DNA of 64,000 nt from JAEUIG01 sp046349775 (GTDB lineage: Bacteria; Planctomycetota; Planctomycetia; Planctomycetales; Planctomycetaceae): contig JAXMBS010000025.1 of assembly GCA_046349775.1 (NCBI GenBank), forward strand, positions 8,029-72,028, given 5' to 3'. The notes beneath the pieces are model-generated. The model ran no database searches, was not told where the DNA came from, and was given only the letters and a program-made list of their open reading frames with translations. The position numbers and the translations under genes were made by a program. Of this stretch, positions 27,044-35,328 are shown piece by piece. How positions within the stretch are numbered: position 1 is the stretch's first letter; each line of letters begins with the position of its first letter.

Positions 27044-29122
27044 ATGGCCGCTGACACCGCCACACTCGACGCAATCCTCGAGCGCCTCAACCCGCAACAG
27101 CGGGCCGCTGCCGCGCACGGGATGTCGCCACTGCTGATCGTCGCCGGGGCCGGCACCGGCAAGACGACGACTCTCGCCCATCGCGTCGCCTGCCTGATCG
27201 GCCGCGGCATTCCGCCGGAGCGGATTTTGCTCCTGACGTTCACACGTCGCGCCGCAGCCGAAATGCTGCGCCGCGTCGATGGGATTGTGCGCGAGCTGTC
27301 CGGCAATTCGGCCGCGAATGCAGCTCTCGCCAGCCGCCGCGTGTGGGGAGGGACATTCCACGCCATCGCTACGCGGCTGTTGCGGCAGCATGGCCGGCTG
27401 CTGGGACTGACGCCCGAATTCACGGTCCTCGATCGCAGCGATTCTGAGGATCTGATTCACGTCCTCCGCGAAGAACTCCAGCTCGCCGGCGGCGGGACGC
27501 GGTTTCCTCTCAAGGGAACGTGCCTGAGCATCTACAGCAAGGCGGTCAATGCGCAGCAGTCGCTCGGCCGCGTGCTGGAGGAAGCATTCCCGTGGTGCAT
27601 TGAACACGAGCAGCCGCTGAAACAATTGTTCAACACCTACGTCGATCGCAAGGAACAGCTCGGCGTTTTCGACTACGACGACCTGCTCCTGTTCTGGCGC
27701 GAGCTGGCGACGAATCCGGAAGTGAGTCCGAAAATCCGCAGCCAGTTCGACTGCATCCTGGTCGACGAATACCAGGACACGAACGTCGTCCAGGCGGCAA
27801 TCCTCAAAGGACTAGCGCCCAATGGTCAGGGGTTGACCGTCGTCGGCGACGACGCCCAGTCGATTTACTCGTTCCGCGCCGCCACAGTGCGAAACATTCT
27901 CGATTTTCCTCAGGAGTATCCGGGCACGACGGTCCTCGCCCTGGAGCAGAACTATCGCAGCACGATGCCGATTCTGCAGGCGACGAATGCGGTGATCGCC
28001 GCCGCGGCCGAGCGCCACCAGAAGGACCTGTGGTCCACCCGTGACGACGGCGAGCGGCCGGCGTTCGTCCTGTGTCAGGACGAAGAAGAACAGACGGACT
28101 ACCTGGTCGACCACATCCTCGAGCACCGCGAAAACGGCGTCCTGCTGCGGCAGCAAGCGGTCCTGTTCCGTGCGTCGCACCACAGCATCACGCTCGAAGT
28201 CGAACTTGCCCGCCGAAACGTGCCCTTCCACAAATATGGCGGCCTCAAGTTCGTCGAAACGGCGCACGTGAAGGACCTGCTCGGCTTCTTGCGTCTCGCG
28301 GAAAACCCGCGGGACATCGTCTCCGGTCAGCGCGTACTGGTCCTGTTGCCGGGCATCGGCCAGGTGCGGGCGCGGAGCCTGATGAACGTGCTGGCCGAAA
28401 AGCGCGGTGACTTCCATGCCTGGAGAGACATTAAGCCGCCCAAGGCCGCCGGCTCCGCCTGGCCGGATTTTGTCACGCTCATGACGGGACTGCACAGCGG
28501 CCGCCGTCAGCCGCTCACCGACCAGGTCCATCGCGTTCGCTCGTTTTACGCGCCGCTCGTCGAGAAACGCTACGACAATGTCCGTGCGAGACTCAAAGAC
28601 CTGGAGCAATTGGAACTGGTCAGCCGGCGGTTCACCGATCGGATGCAGTTCATCACGGAGATGACGCTCGACCCGCCCTCTTCGACACAGGACCTTGCCG
28701 GCGATCCGCTGCTGGATGAGGACTATCTCATCCTGAGTACGATCCACTCCGCCAAGGGGCTGGAGTGGAACAACGTGTACGTCATTCACGCGGCTGACGG
28801 CAACATTCCGTCCGACATGGCGACCGGCAACCCGGCGGAAATCGAGGAAGAGCGGCGACTGCTGTACGTGGCGCTGACGCGAGCAAAAGACCGGCTCTAC
28901 GTGACGATGCCGCAGCGGTACTACTTCCAGGGGCGGTTTCGCAGCGACGCGCACGGCTATGCCCAGCCGTCACGGTTCTTGACCAAGGAAGCGCTCAGCC
29001 ACTTCAAGATCGACGTGGCCTACGCTGGGCTGAATGAAGACGACGGCGGGGAAACCGAAGCCCCGTCGCCGCACTTCACCACGGCCGACGTCCGCTCGCG
29101 AATCAAATCATCGTGGGAGTGA
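27044..29122 (+). CDS. UvrD/Rep-type ATP-dependent DNA helicase
   Basis: Using the ATG at 27044 the protein has 692 residues. Superfamily 1A motifs appear in order: Q motif (LNPQQRAAA), Walker A (GAGTGKTT, 35-42), motif Ia (LLLTFTRRAAAEML), Walker B (VDEYQDTN), motif III (GDDAQSIYSFRAA), motif IV (EQNYRSTMPIL), motif V (STIHSAKGLEW) and motif VI (VALTRAKDRLYV). It is a 3'-5' helicase of the UvrD/PcrA/Rep class. The C-terminus lacks the long Tudor-like tail of classical UvrD. A GGAG at 27028-27031 supports the chosen start, while 26 upstream codons are open. Confidence 0.93.
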   Translation: MAADTATLDAILERLNPQQRAAAAHGMSPLLIVAGAGTGKTTTLAHRVACLIGRGIPPERILLLTFTRRAAAEMLRRVDGIVRELSGNSAANAALASRRVWGGTFHAIATRLLRQHGRLLGLTPEFTVLDRSDSEDLIHVLREELQLAGGGTRFPLKGTCLSIYSKAVNAQQSLGRVLEEAFPWCIEHEQPLKQLFNTYVDRKEQLGVFDYDDLLLFWRELATNPEVSPKIRSQFDCILVDEYQDTNVVQAAILKGLAPNGQGLTVVGDDAQSIYSFRAATVRNILDFPQEYPGTTVLALEQNYRSTMPILQATNAVIAAAAERHQKDLWSTRDDGERPAFVLCQDEEEQTDYLVDHILEHRENGVLLRQQAVLFRASHHSITLEVELARRNVPFHKYGGLKFVETAHVKDLLGFLRLAENPRDIVSGQRVLVLLPGIGQVRARSLMNVLAEKRGDFHAWRDIKPPKAAGSAWPDFVTLMTGLHSGRRQPLTDQVHRVRSFYAPLVEKRYDNVRARLKDLEQLELVSRRFTDRMQFITEMTLDPPSSTQDLAGDPLLDEDYLILSTIHSAKGLEWNNVYVIHAADGNIPSDMATGNPAEIEEERRLLYVALTRAKDRLYVTMPQRYYFQGRFRSDAHGYAQPSRFLTKEALSHFKIDVAYAGLNEDDGGETEAPSPHFTTADVRSRIKSSWE

Positions 29123-29171
29123 CCGGGAGGGCGAGGCGGCTTGGCACAAAAAGTGTAGTGATCCGACCGTC

Positions 29172-29280
29172 GCTATTTGCCAGGCAGGACCACTAGCCCG
29201 ACGCGCCAGCGAGGGCAATACTTCTGTCTCCGGACGCCCTTGCTAGCGCTGCGGGCTAGTGAACGCACCTGACAAATAAC
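29172..29280. repeat. inverted pair of 45-base REP-like units
   Basis: Two 45-base units at 29172-29216 and 29236-29280 are imperfect inverted copies, joined by a 19-base spacer. The best conserved core is CACTAGCCC with AGCG(A/C)(G)GGC on each side. The arrangement is that of a REPIN or BIME, two REP sequences facing each other. It lies after the helicase gene and before a minus-strand gene, a convergent intergenic site typical of such elements. Confidence 0.7.
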
Positions 29281-29293
29281 GCTGGGCGAACCG

Positions 29294-29352
29294 GTAGGGT
29301 GGGCTGTACTCACCAGATTGCTATCCGTCGTGGTGGGCACAGCCCACCCTAC
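29294..29352. repeat. second inverted repeat, TAGGGTGGGCTGT type
   Basis: GTAGGGTGGGCTGT at 29294-29307 is repeated in inverted form at 29339-29352. The 31-base loop contains GGTGGGC. It lies directly beside the REPIN-like pair and is a second, unrelated element of the same intergenic region. Confidence 0.65.
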
Positions 29353-29381
29353 AGCGGACCTCTGACGTTTGGCCTCTGCCG

Positions 29382-29840
29382 TCACGGTCCGTCCGGAATC
29401 TCCGGATCCACGACGTTCGCCAGCAGCGACAGCGATTCCTGCCAGCCGAGGTAACAGAACTCGACCGGAATCATCGGCGGCAGCCCGGTCTGGACGATTT
29501 CCATTTCGGTGCCGCAGGCAACCTTCTTCAGCGTGATCGTCACCTGTATCTCGCCCGGCATGTTCGGGTCTTCGAACTTGTCCGAATACCGCAGCCGTTC
29601 GCCGGGGACGAGTTCCTGATACGTGCCGCCGAACGAGTGGCTCTTCCCGGTGCTGAAGTTCGTGAACGACATCCGGTAGCTGCCGCCGACGCGCGCATCA
29701 ATGTGATGCACCTTCCCCGTGAATCCGTGTGGAGCAAGCCACTTGGCCATCGCGTCCGGATCGATGAAGGCACGGTAAACCCGCTCCGGGGGTGCACGCA
29801 GGACACGGTGCAGGCGGACAGTTCCGGTCGCGTTGGACAT
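29382..29840 (-). CDS. SRPBCC/AHSA1-family protein
   Basis: From the ATG at 29840 the protein has 152 residues. It matches the activator-of-Hsp90-like (AHSA1) branch of the START/SRPBCC superfamily: RVLRAPPERVYRAFIDPDAM at the N-terminus, GGSYRMSFTNFSTGKSHSFG in the middle and EMEIVQTGLPPMIP before the C-terminal helix. Members bind hydrophobic ligands or act as small regulators; the ligand is unknown. Upstream in-frame codons are not family-like. Confidence 0.88.
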   Translation of the reverse strand: MSNATGTVRLHRVLRAPPERVYRAFIDPDAMAKWLAPHGFTGKVHHIDARVGGSYRMSFTNFSTGKSHSFGGTYQELVPGERLRYSDKFEDPNMPGEIQVTITLKKVACGTEMEIVQTGLPPMIPVEFCYLGWQESLSLLANVVDPEIPDGP

Positions 29841-29890
29841 GGTGATCTCGTGAGGGTTCTTTGACGATTCTGGGTGACGGAATTCAGCGT

Positions 29891-30342
29891 TCACACAGAC
29901 GTCGCACGGCAGGAGCCGAGATCGACACGGAAATCCCGGAATCTGGAGATTCTGAGAGTTCGCCAAAGTGCTCCCGAGGAATTCAGTTGGTACCTTTGGA
30001 ATTCAGTCCACGGAGGAAACGGCTTGGGAATCATCGAGTGCCGAGGATTCGGACGGCGGAACGCGATCAAGATCGAGGCCAGCGACAACACCAGCAACTG
30101 GCGGTGCGTCAGCATCAGATCGACGCGAATGTTCCAGCCCGCCGCAACGGCCTTGCTCGGCGACCGAAACATGCACCCAGGCGATGGCCGTCGCCACGAT
30201 GAAGTTGCCGCCACTGAAATGCCGACGTGCGGATCACCGCGATCGCCAGCAGCATCGCGAAGCCCACCGCCGCAAACACGTGCTCGGGGTGCCCAATAAA
30301 TGGCTGAATTGGGGCAAAGATCAGTCGAATGACGGTATCCAT
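29891..30342 (-). pseudogene. frameshifted small membrane protein
   Basis: An ATG at 30342 begins MDTVIRLIFAPIQPFIGHPE and a hydrophobic helix (VFAAVGFAMLLAIAVI). Near 30220 the good coding text moves to another frame (FIVATAIAWVHVSVAEQ), and near 30150 to a third (NIRVDLMLTHRQLLVLSLAS). The sum is a membrane protein of about 120 to 150 residues with three to four helices, broken by two indels. I do not recognise the family with certainty. It lies upstream of the AHSA1-like gene on the same strand. Confidence 0.5.
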
Positions 30343-30528
30343 TGAAAACCTCGCTTCGCGGAACAGGGAAACCCCGACTCTGGGGGGCAGCTCACTGCGC
30401 TCGAGGACCGCACAAAATCGGACACCGGCGCCGCCGAAGGGGCGCGAGACCGCGCGGAATATCACGCGAGAAATCTCGAGTTCGGTCGAATCGCGAAGAG
30501 GTAGGAATTCCGCCCGCTGGTCACCGCG

Positions 30529-31350
30529 TCAATCCGCCAGCCCGTACCGCACAATGCACCACAGCGCCTGGAAGCCGTCCTTCCAGCCGATCTTCTTCCC
30601 CTGCTCGTAAGTCCGGCCGTGGTAGCTGATCGACATCTCGAACACCCGGTACTTGCGGCGGGCGATCCGGGCCGTCACCTCGGGTTCGAATCCGAACCGA
30701 TTCTGCTTCAGCTTCGGCGCCACGTCCCGTACCACTTCCCGCGTGAAGAGCTTGTAACAAGTCTCCATGTCGGTCAGGTTCAGGTTCGTGAAGCAGTTAG
30801 AGAGCAGCGTCAGGAACTTGTTCCCCAGGTAATGCCAGAAGTACAGCACGCGGTGCGGCTGATCGCCGAGGAACCGGCTGCCGTACACGACGTCCGCCCT
30901 CCCTTCGATGATCGGCTGCAACAATCGCGGGATCTCCGCCGGGTCGTATTCGAGATCGGCGTCCTGCACGATCATTACGTCGCCGCTGGCCTTCTGGAGG
31001 CCGGTCCTCACGGCGGCCCCCTTGCCCTGGTTGACGTCGTGATAGTACACGGCGATCGACGTCAGCGGATCATTTGAGTTCCCGGTCTCGTACTGCTTCA
31101 GCATGTCGCGCGTGCCGTCGCGGCTGCAGTCATCGACCAGGACGATCTCCTTCCGCAGCGGCACCGCCCGCACGCGCTCCAGGATCTTTGGCAGCGATTC
31201 CTGTTCGTTGTAGACCGGCATCACGATCGACAGCAGGAAGCCCTCGGGAACCTCATAGATGCCAAGCTGCCGGCAGGCCGCCTCGCCCAGCATGTTCTGC
31301 ATGGCGGCATGCCACGCAGCGGTGAAGGGAGGATGGGTTTCCGCGCCCAT
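30529..31350 (-). CDS. family 2 glycosyltransferase, DPM/GtrB-like
   Basis: The protein has 273 residues from the ATG at 31350. The GT-A fold is clear: LSIVMPVYNEQESLPKILER at the N-terminus, EIVLVDDCSRDGTRDML, and the metal-site region VMIVQDADLEYDPAEIPRLL with the DxD-type D-A-D. A further conserved block is YGSRFLGDQ. It is closest to dolichyl- or polyprenyl-phosphate mannose/glucose synthases without a C-terminal membrane domain. Upstream codons are open for 150 residues but carry no family signal. Confidence 0.9.
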   Translation of the reverse strand: MGAETHPPFTAAWHAAMQNMLGEAACRQLGIYEVPEGFLLSIVMPVYNEQESLPKILERVRAVPLRKEIVLVDDCSRDGTRDMLKQYETGNSNDPLTSIAVYYHDVNQGKGAAVRTGLQKASGDVMIVQDADLEYDPAEIPRLLQPIIEGRADVVYGSRFLGDQPHRVLYFWHYLGNKFLTLLSNCFTNLNLTDMETCYKLFTREVVRDVAPKLKQNRFGFEPEVTARIARRKYRVFEMSISYHGRTYEQGKKIGWKDGFQALWCIVRYGLAD

Positions 31351-31613
31351 GGTGAGTCGAGAGTTGAGTTTCGAGAATTGAAGGCAGAACGACGGGAACG
31401 AATATCGGCACCAGTGTAGCGGGTTTGCCCGCCAACGAAATCTGCGGGCCGATCGCGAATCACGCCCCAGCCCGACAGCGGGCATGGACACGGCGTTACA
31501 TCCGCTGGAATCGCTCCAACCGGCGGGGTAGACTCGCTCAGGAGTTGCGACAAATCCGCCCGGCCGCCAGCCGTCGAGCGGCTCCACCCCGGTTCCTTCG
31601 CCTGCCTCTCCTC

Positions 31614-32807
31614 GTGAACGCGTTCTCAAAATCCCTGTATGCCACGGACGATCAGCTTTCGACCCCCGGCAAGACGCTGATCGATCACGCGACATCGGGC
31701 CTGCTGCTGGCCGGTTCGGACCAGTGGGCGATTCGCACGCGGACCCTGCATGGAGGCGTGTCCGAGGGGGTCGAGGTAATCGATCTGTGCAACGGCCCAA
31801 TGACCCTCTCGGTGCTGCCGACGCGCGGGATGGGCATCTGGCGGGCCCAATACAAAGATCTGCGGCTCGGCTGGGACTCTCCGGTCCGGCGTCCGGTGCA
31901 TCCGCAGCATGTGGATGCCTTGGCCCGCAACGGACTCGGCTGGCTGGACGGTTTCAACGAACTCGTGTGCCGTTGCGGCCTGGCGTTCAATGGTCCGCCG
32001 GGAAAGGACGACGCCGCGCGTAACGGCGTTGAGGCACAGCTCACGCTGCACGGACGGATCGCAAATGTCCCGGCGCACTCCGTCTCGATCAACGTGGACC
32101 CGACGTCCCCGGGCACGCTCTCGGTCTCGGGCGTCGTCGACGAGACGACGTTCTTCGGCCCCGCGCTGCGGCTGTCAACCACCATCAGCACGCGCGCCGG
32201 CTCGAACAGCTTCACGGTCGCGGACGAGATTACGAATCTCGGCGGACACGACGCCGAACTGGAACTGCTGTATCACATCAACTTTGGTCCACCGTTTCTG
32301 GAGGCCGGCGCGTCGTTCCATTGTCCTGCGCGGGTCGTCGCGCCGCGGAACGCGCACGCGGCGAACGACATCGACACGTATCAGAAATACCTCGGTCCCA
32401 CGCCCGGCTACGAAGAGCAAGTCTACTTCTTCGACCTGATCCCGGACGCGCAGAACGAAACCCTGGCCCTGCTGCGGACGGCCGACGGCGAACGAGGCGT
32501 GAGCGTGCACTTCGATCGCGAACAGTTGCCCTGCTTCACCGTCTGGAAGTGCACGCAGCCGCTCGCGGACGGATATGTCACGGGCCTGGAGCCGGGAACG
32601 AATTATCCGAACTTCCGCGCCTACGAGCGGCGGCAGGGACGCGTCGTGCGACTGGCCCCCGGCCAGACGTACGCAGCCCGTGTCCGTGTGGAAGCCCACG
32701 ACTCGGGCCGCACGGTCGCGGCACTGCAGGAGCGGATCGCGGCGCTCCAGATTCGGTCCGGCCCCGTCGTGCATCGCCGGCCGACGCCGCCCTACTGCGA
32801 GGAATAG
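31614..32807 (+). CDS. DUF4432 (aldose-1-epimerase-like) protein
   Basis: From the GTG at 31614 the protein has 397 residues. The text GVEVIDLCNGPMTLSVLPTR, then GMGIWRAQYKDLRLGWDSPV, and later ELELLYHINFGPPFLEAGA are typical of the DUF4432 family, which has a galactose-mutarotase-like fold and binds sugars. The GTG gives the usual opening NAFSKSLYATDDQLS. It is divergent from the glycosyltransferase gene. A sugar-related role is inferred from the fold only. Confidence 0.85.
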   Translation: MNAFSKSLYATDDQLSTPGKTLIDHATSGLLLAGSDQWAIRTRTLHGGVSEGVEVIDLCNGPMTLSVLPTRGMGIWRAQYKDLRLGWDSPVRRPVHPQHVDALARNGLGWLDGFNELVCRCGLAFNGPPGKDDAARNGVEAQLTLHGRIANVPAHSVSINVDPTSPGTLSVSGVVDETTFFGPALRLSTTISTRAGSNSFTVADEITNLGGHDAELELLYHINFGPPFLEAGASFHCPARVVAPRNAHAANDIDTYQKYLGPTPGYEEQVYFFDLIPDAQNETLALLRTADGERGVSVHFDREQLPCFTVWKCTQPLADGYVTGLEPGTNYPNFRAYERRQGRVVRLAPGQTYAARVRVEAHDSGRTVAALQERIAALQIRSGPVVHRRPTPPYCEE

Positions 32808-32817
32808 CGGGGAGCCG

Positions 32818-33783
32818 TCAGTGATCCCCTGCGAAGTACGGCTCCACGTGCACGACCACTTCGCGCACCGCCGGCCAGTCGGACTGGATCGCCGCCCGCA
32901 CATGCTGCGTGATGACGTGCGCGTCGGCCACGTTCATCTGCGGATCGACTTCGATGTCGATATCGACGTGCGCATCCGGACCCGCATGCTGGATCCGCAC
33001 CTTTTCGACGCCTCGCACGCCGGAGACGCGCAATGTGGAGGTGCGCACCTGCTCGAAATGCGCTGAGTCCGGCGCGCGATCGAGGACCTGGTGATAGTTG
33101 TGCACGGCCGCGGCGGCGCCCAGGCTGATCATCACCACTGCGAGCAACATGGCGCTCAAGTGATCGATCAGATGCCCGAGGGCCGGCAGTGCGCTGGCCA
33201 TGAGCAGTCCGACCGCCGCAATCACGCTGGTCGCCGCATCAATCCGGTAGTGATAGGCTTCCGCCATCAGCGCCGTACTTTCCTGCCGCAGACCAATACG
33301 CCGCACGAGACGCGCGCTTAACTCCAGGATGACGGCGCAGCCCGCCGGCAGGCACCACGCCCAATGCCGGACTTCGCCTGCCGCCGGTGAGCGCATTGCG
33401 CCCCACAGATTCTGCGTAGCCAGCCACAGTCCGGCCGCACACACCAGCAGCCCCAGCTGCAGCCCGGCCAGCGGTTCGACCCGGCCGTGTCCGAACGGGT
33501 GGTTTTCATCCGGGGGCCGCGCCGCATAGTGGATCGCCAGCACGATGCCGACGCTGGCGAGGACGTCGAACATGCTCGAAAACGCGTCCACGAACAGCGC
33601 CGCGTAACCGAGGATCAAGCCTCCTACGAGTTCCACGACGATGACAGCGGTCCGCAAGGCCATCCCGATCCACGCTACGCGCAATAGCTCACGGGCGCGC
33701 TCTTGCCGTCGCAGCTCTGTATCGCGAGACGGCGCAACCGGTTCGGGAAACGCGTTACCGTTCGACGAGGGAGAACCGGCCAT
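32818..33783 (-). CDS. cation diffusion facilitator (zinc/iron efflux) transporter
   Basis: Starting at the ATG at 33783 the protein has 321 residues. Six membrane helices and the two metal-site aspartate pairs are visible: D-A-F-S-S-M-F-D in helix 2 (VDAFSSMFDVLASV) and H-Y-R-I-D in helix 5 (AYHYRIDAATSVI). HPFGHGR is the conserved loop. The C-terminal cytoplasmic domain ends with VHVEPYFAGDH. Helix 2 has S where many zinc transporters have H/D, so the exact metal is uncertain. The downstream neighbour is the disrupted DUF1501 gene starting across 33831. Confidence 0.9.
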   Translation of the reverse strand: MAGSPSSNGNAFPEPVAPSRDTELRRQERARELLRVAWIGMALRTAVIVVELVGGLILGYAALFVDAFSSMFDVLASVGIVLAIHYAARPPDENHPFGHGRVEPLAGLQLGLLVCAAGLWLATQNLWGAMRSPAAGEVRHWAWCLPAGCAVILELSARLVRRIGLRQESTALMAEAYHYRIDAATSVIAAVGLLMASALPALGHLIDHLSAMLLAVVMISLGAAAAVHNYHQVLDRAPDSAHFEQVRTSTLRVSGVRGVEKVRIQHAGPDAHVDIDIEVDPQMNVADAHVITQHVRAAIQSDWPAVREVVVHVEPYFAGDH

Positions 33784-33830
33784 CACTGATCCTGGTCGTG
33801 GGGCAGACCTGAACTGCCGCGTCGGCGATT

Positions 33831-35270
33831 TCACGCCAGCAGTTCCTGGATGACATGGCCGGAGACGTCGGTCAGCCGGAAATCGCGCCCCTGCGAGCGG
33901 TACGTCAGCCGCAGATGGTCGAGCCCCATCAGATGCAGGATCGTCGCCTGCACGTCAAACACTTCGGTCGGCCGCTCAACCGCCATGAACCCCAATTCAT
34001 CCGTCCCCCCCAGCGTCAGCCCCGGCTTCACTCCGGCGCTGACCATCCAGAACGTCCCCGCGAACGGGTGGTGGTCGCGTCCGGTGCGTCGCGTCCGGCC
34101 GTGCCTCGTCAATCGGCGTACGGCCGAATTCCGCCCCCCACACCACGAGAGTCTCGTCCAGCAGGCCGCGCTTGCTTCACGTCGGTCAACAGCGCGGCGA
34201 TCGCTGCGATCCACCGACGCGTACCGCGGCAGCGCCCCAGCAGGTCCGCCGCCGTATCGCCATGATGGTCCCAATCCAGATCAACGGATTGCACGGTCCG
34301 CACGCCGCATCAATCAAGCATCGCGCCAGCAGTGGTGTTGGCGGTGATTGCCCCGGCTCAGCCCCGTACAGATCCTGTATGTGCTTCGGCTCCCGGCTGA
34401 GGTCGACCAGTTCCAGCGCCGAGGTCTGCATCCGGCACGCCAGTTCAAAGCGGCGATCCGCGTGCTGATCTCCGGGTCGCCGACCACGTCGCGCCGCAGG
34501 CCGTTCAGCGCATTGATCGTATCGACCGTGCGACGGCGCGCATCGGCAGTGATGCCTGGTGGATTCGTCAGGAACTGCACGGGGCCCCACAGCGGCAAAA
34601 CAGCACCCTGATGTATCGACGGCAGGGCCACCTCCACGCCCCCGAACCGCCGCGCGACGGCAGATTCGACAACAGCACGATAAACGACGGCAGATTGGCG
34701 TTCTCGCTCCCCAGTCCATAACTGAGCCACGATCCCAGGCTCGGCCGCCCCTCCAGAGGCGCTCCGGTCAGCAGCGTCAGTTGCGCAAACGGATGATCGA
34801 ACACCCGCTCGTCGAATTTCATCCCCTTCAGAAACGAGAGCTGATCGGCAACGCCGGCAATATGCGGCAGCAGTTCGGACACGAACGCTCCGGACTCGCC
34901 GTGCTGCCGGAAGTGGTACGGTGAACCGAGCAGCTTTGAGGGGCTTTCTTGTTCCGCGGCGCAACTGGGCGAAGCGCACGTCGCCGACCGACTCGCGGTC
35001 CGCCGTCTTGCCGTTCAGATCGTTCGGCTTCGGCTTGTAATCGGTCAGTCGAGTTGCGACGGCGCCCCCGCCATGAACAGAAAAATCAGGTGCTTGGCCT
35101 TGGCGAGCGCCCGGCGGCGGCTTTCAGTCCGGCACATGCTGTCGCAGCACTCGCCGGGGGTGCCGGATGGAGCAGCGACGCCAGCAGCAAGGCCCCCATC
35201 CACTGCTGCCGCGAGACAGGAACGCCCGCCGGTTCAGCAGATCAACAGGATCTAACGCCGGGCAACTCAC
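33831..35270 (-). pseudogene. DUF1501 protein gene with many frame breaks
   Basis: Fragments of one DUF1501 protein appear in order but in alternating frames. A GTG at 35270 gives the twin-arginine-like opening DLLNRRAFLSR. This is followed by the fragments LSFLKGMKFDERVFDHPFAQ, LLTGAPLEGRPSLGSWLSYG, LPSFIVLL, then PLWGPVQFLTNPPGITADAR, TINALNGLRRDVVGDPEIST and the C-terminal block TEVFDVQATILHLMGLDHLR. I count at least five shifts. DUF1501 proteins are exported sulfatase-fold proteins that planctomycetes encode in pairs with PSCyt1/PSD1 proteins, as here. Either this pair has decayed or the assembly is poor over this stretch. Confidence 0.75.
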
Positions 35271-35328
35271 GGACCTATTTCCTGTTTCCCATTTCAGCAC
35301 CACGACCCACTACTCTTTCGTTATCGTC

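Noticed and set aside
29135..29160. TGGCAC followed by AAAAA as a sigma-54 promoter
   Set aside because: The -24 half is good but the -12 half reads GTGTA with no GC, and no gene follows on that strand.
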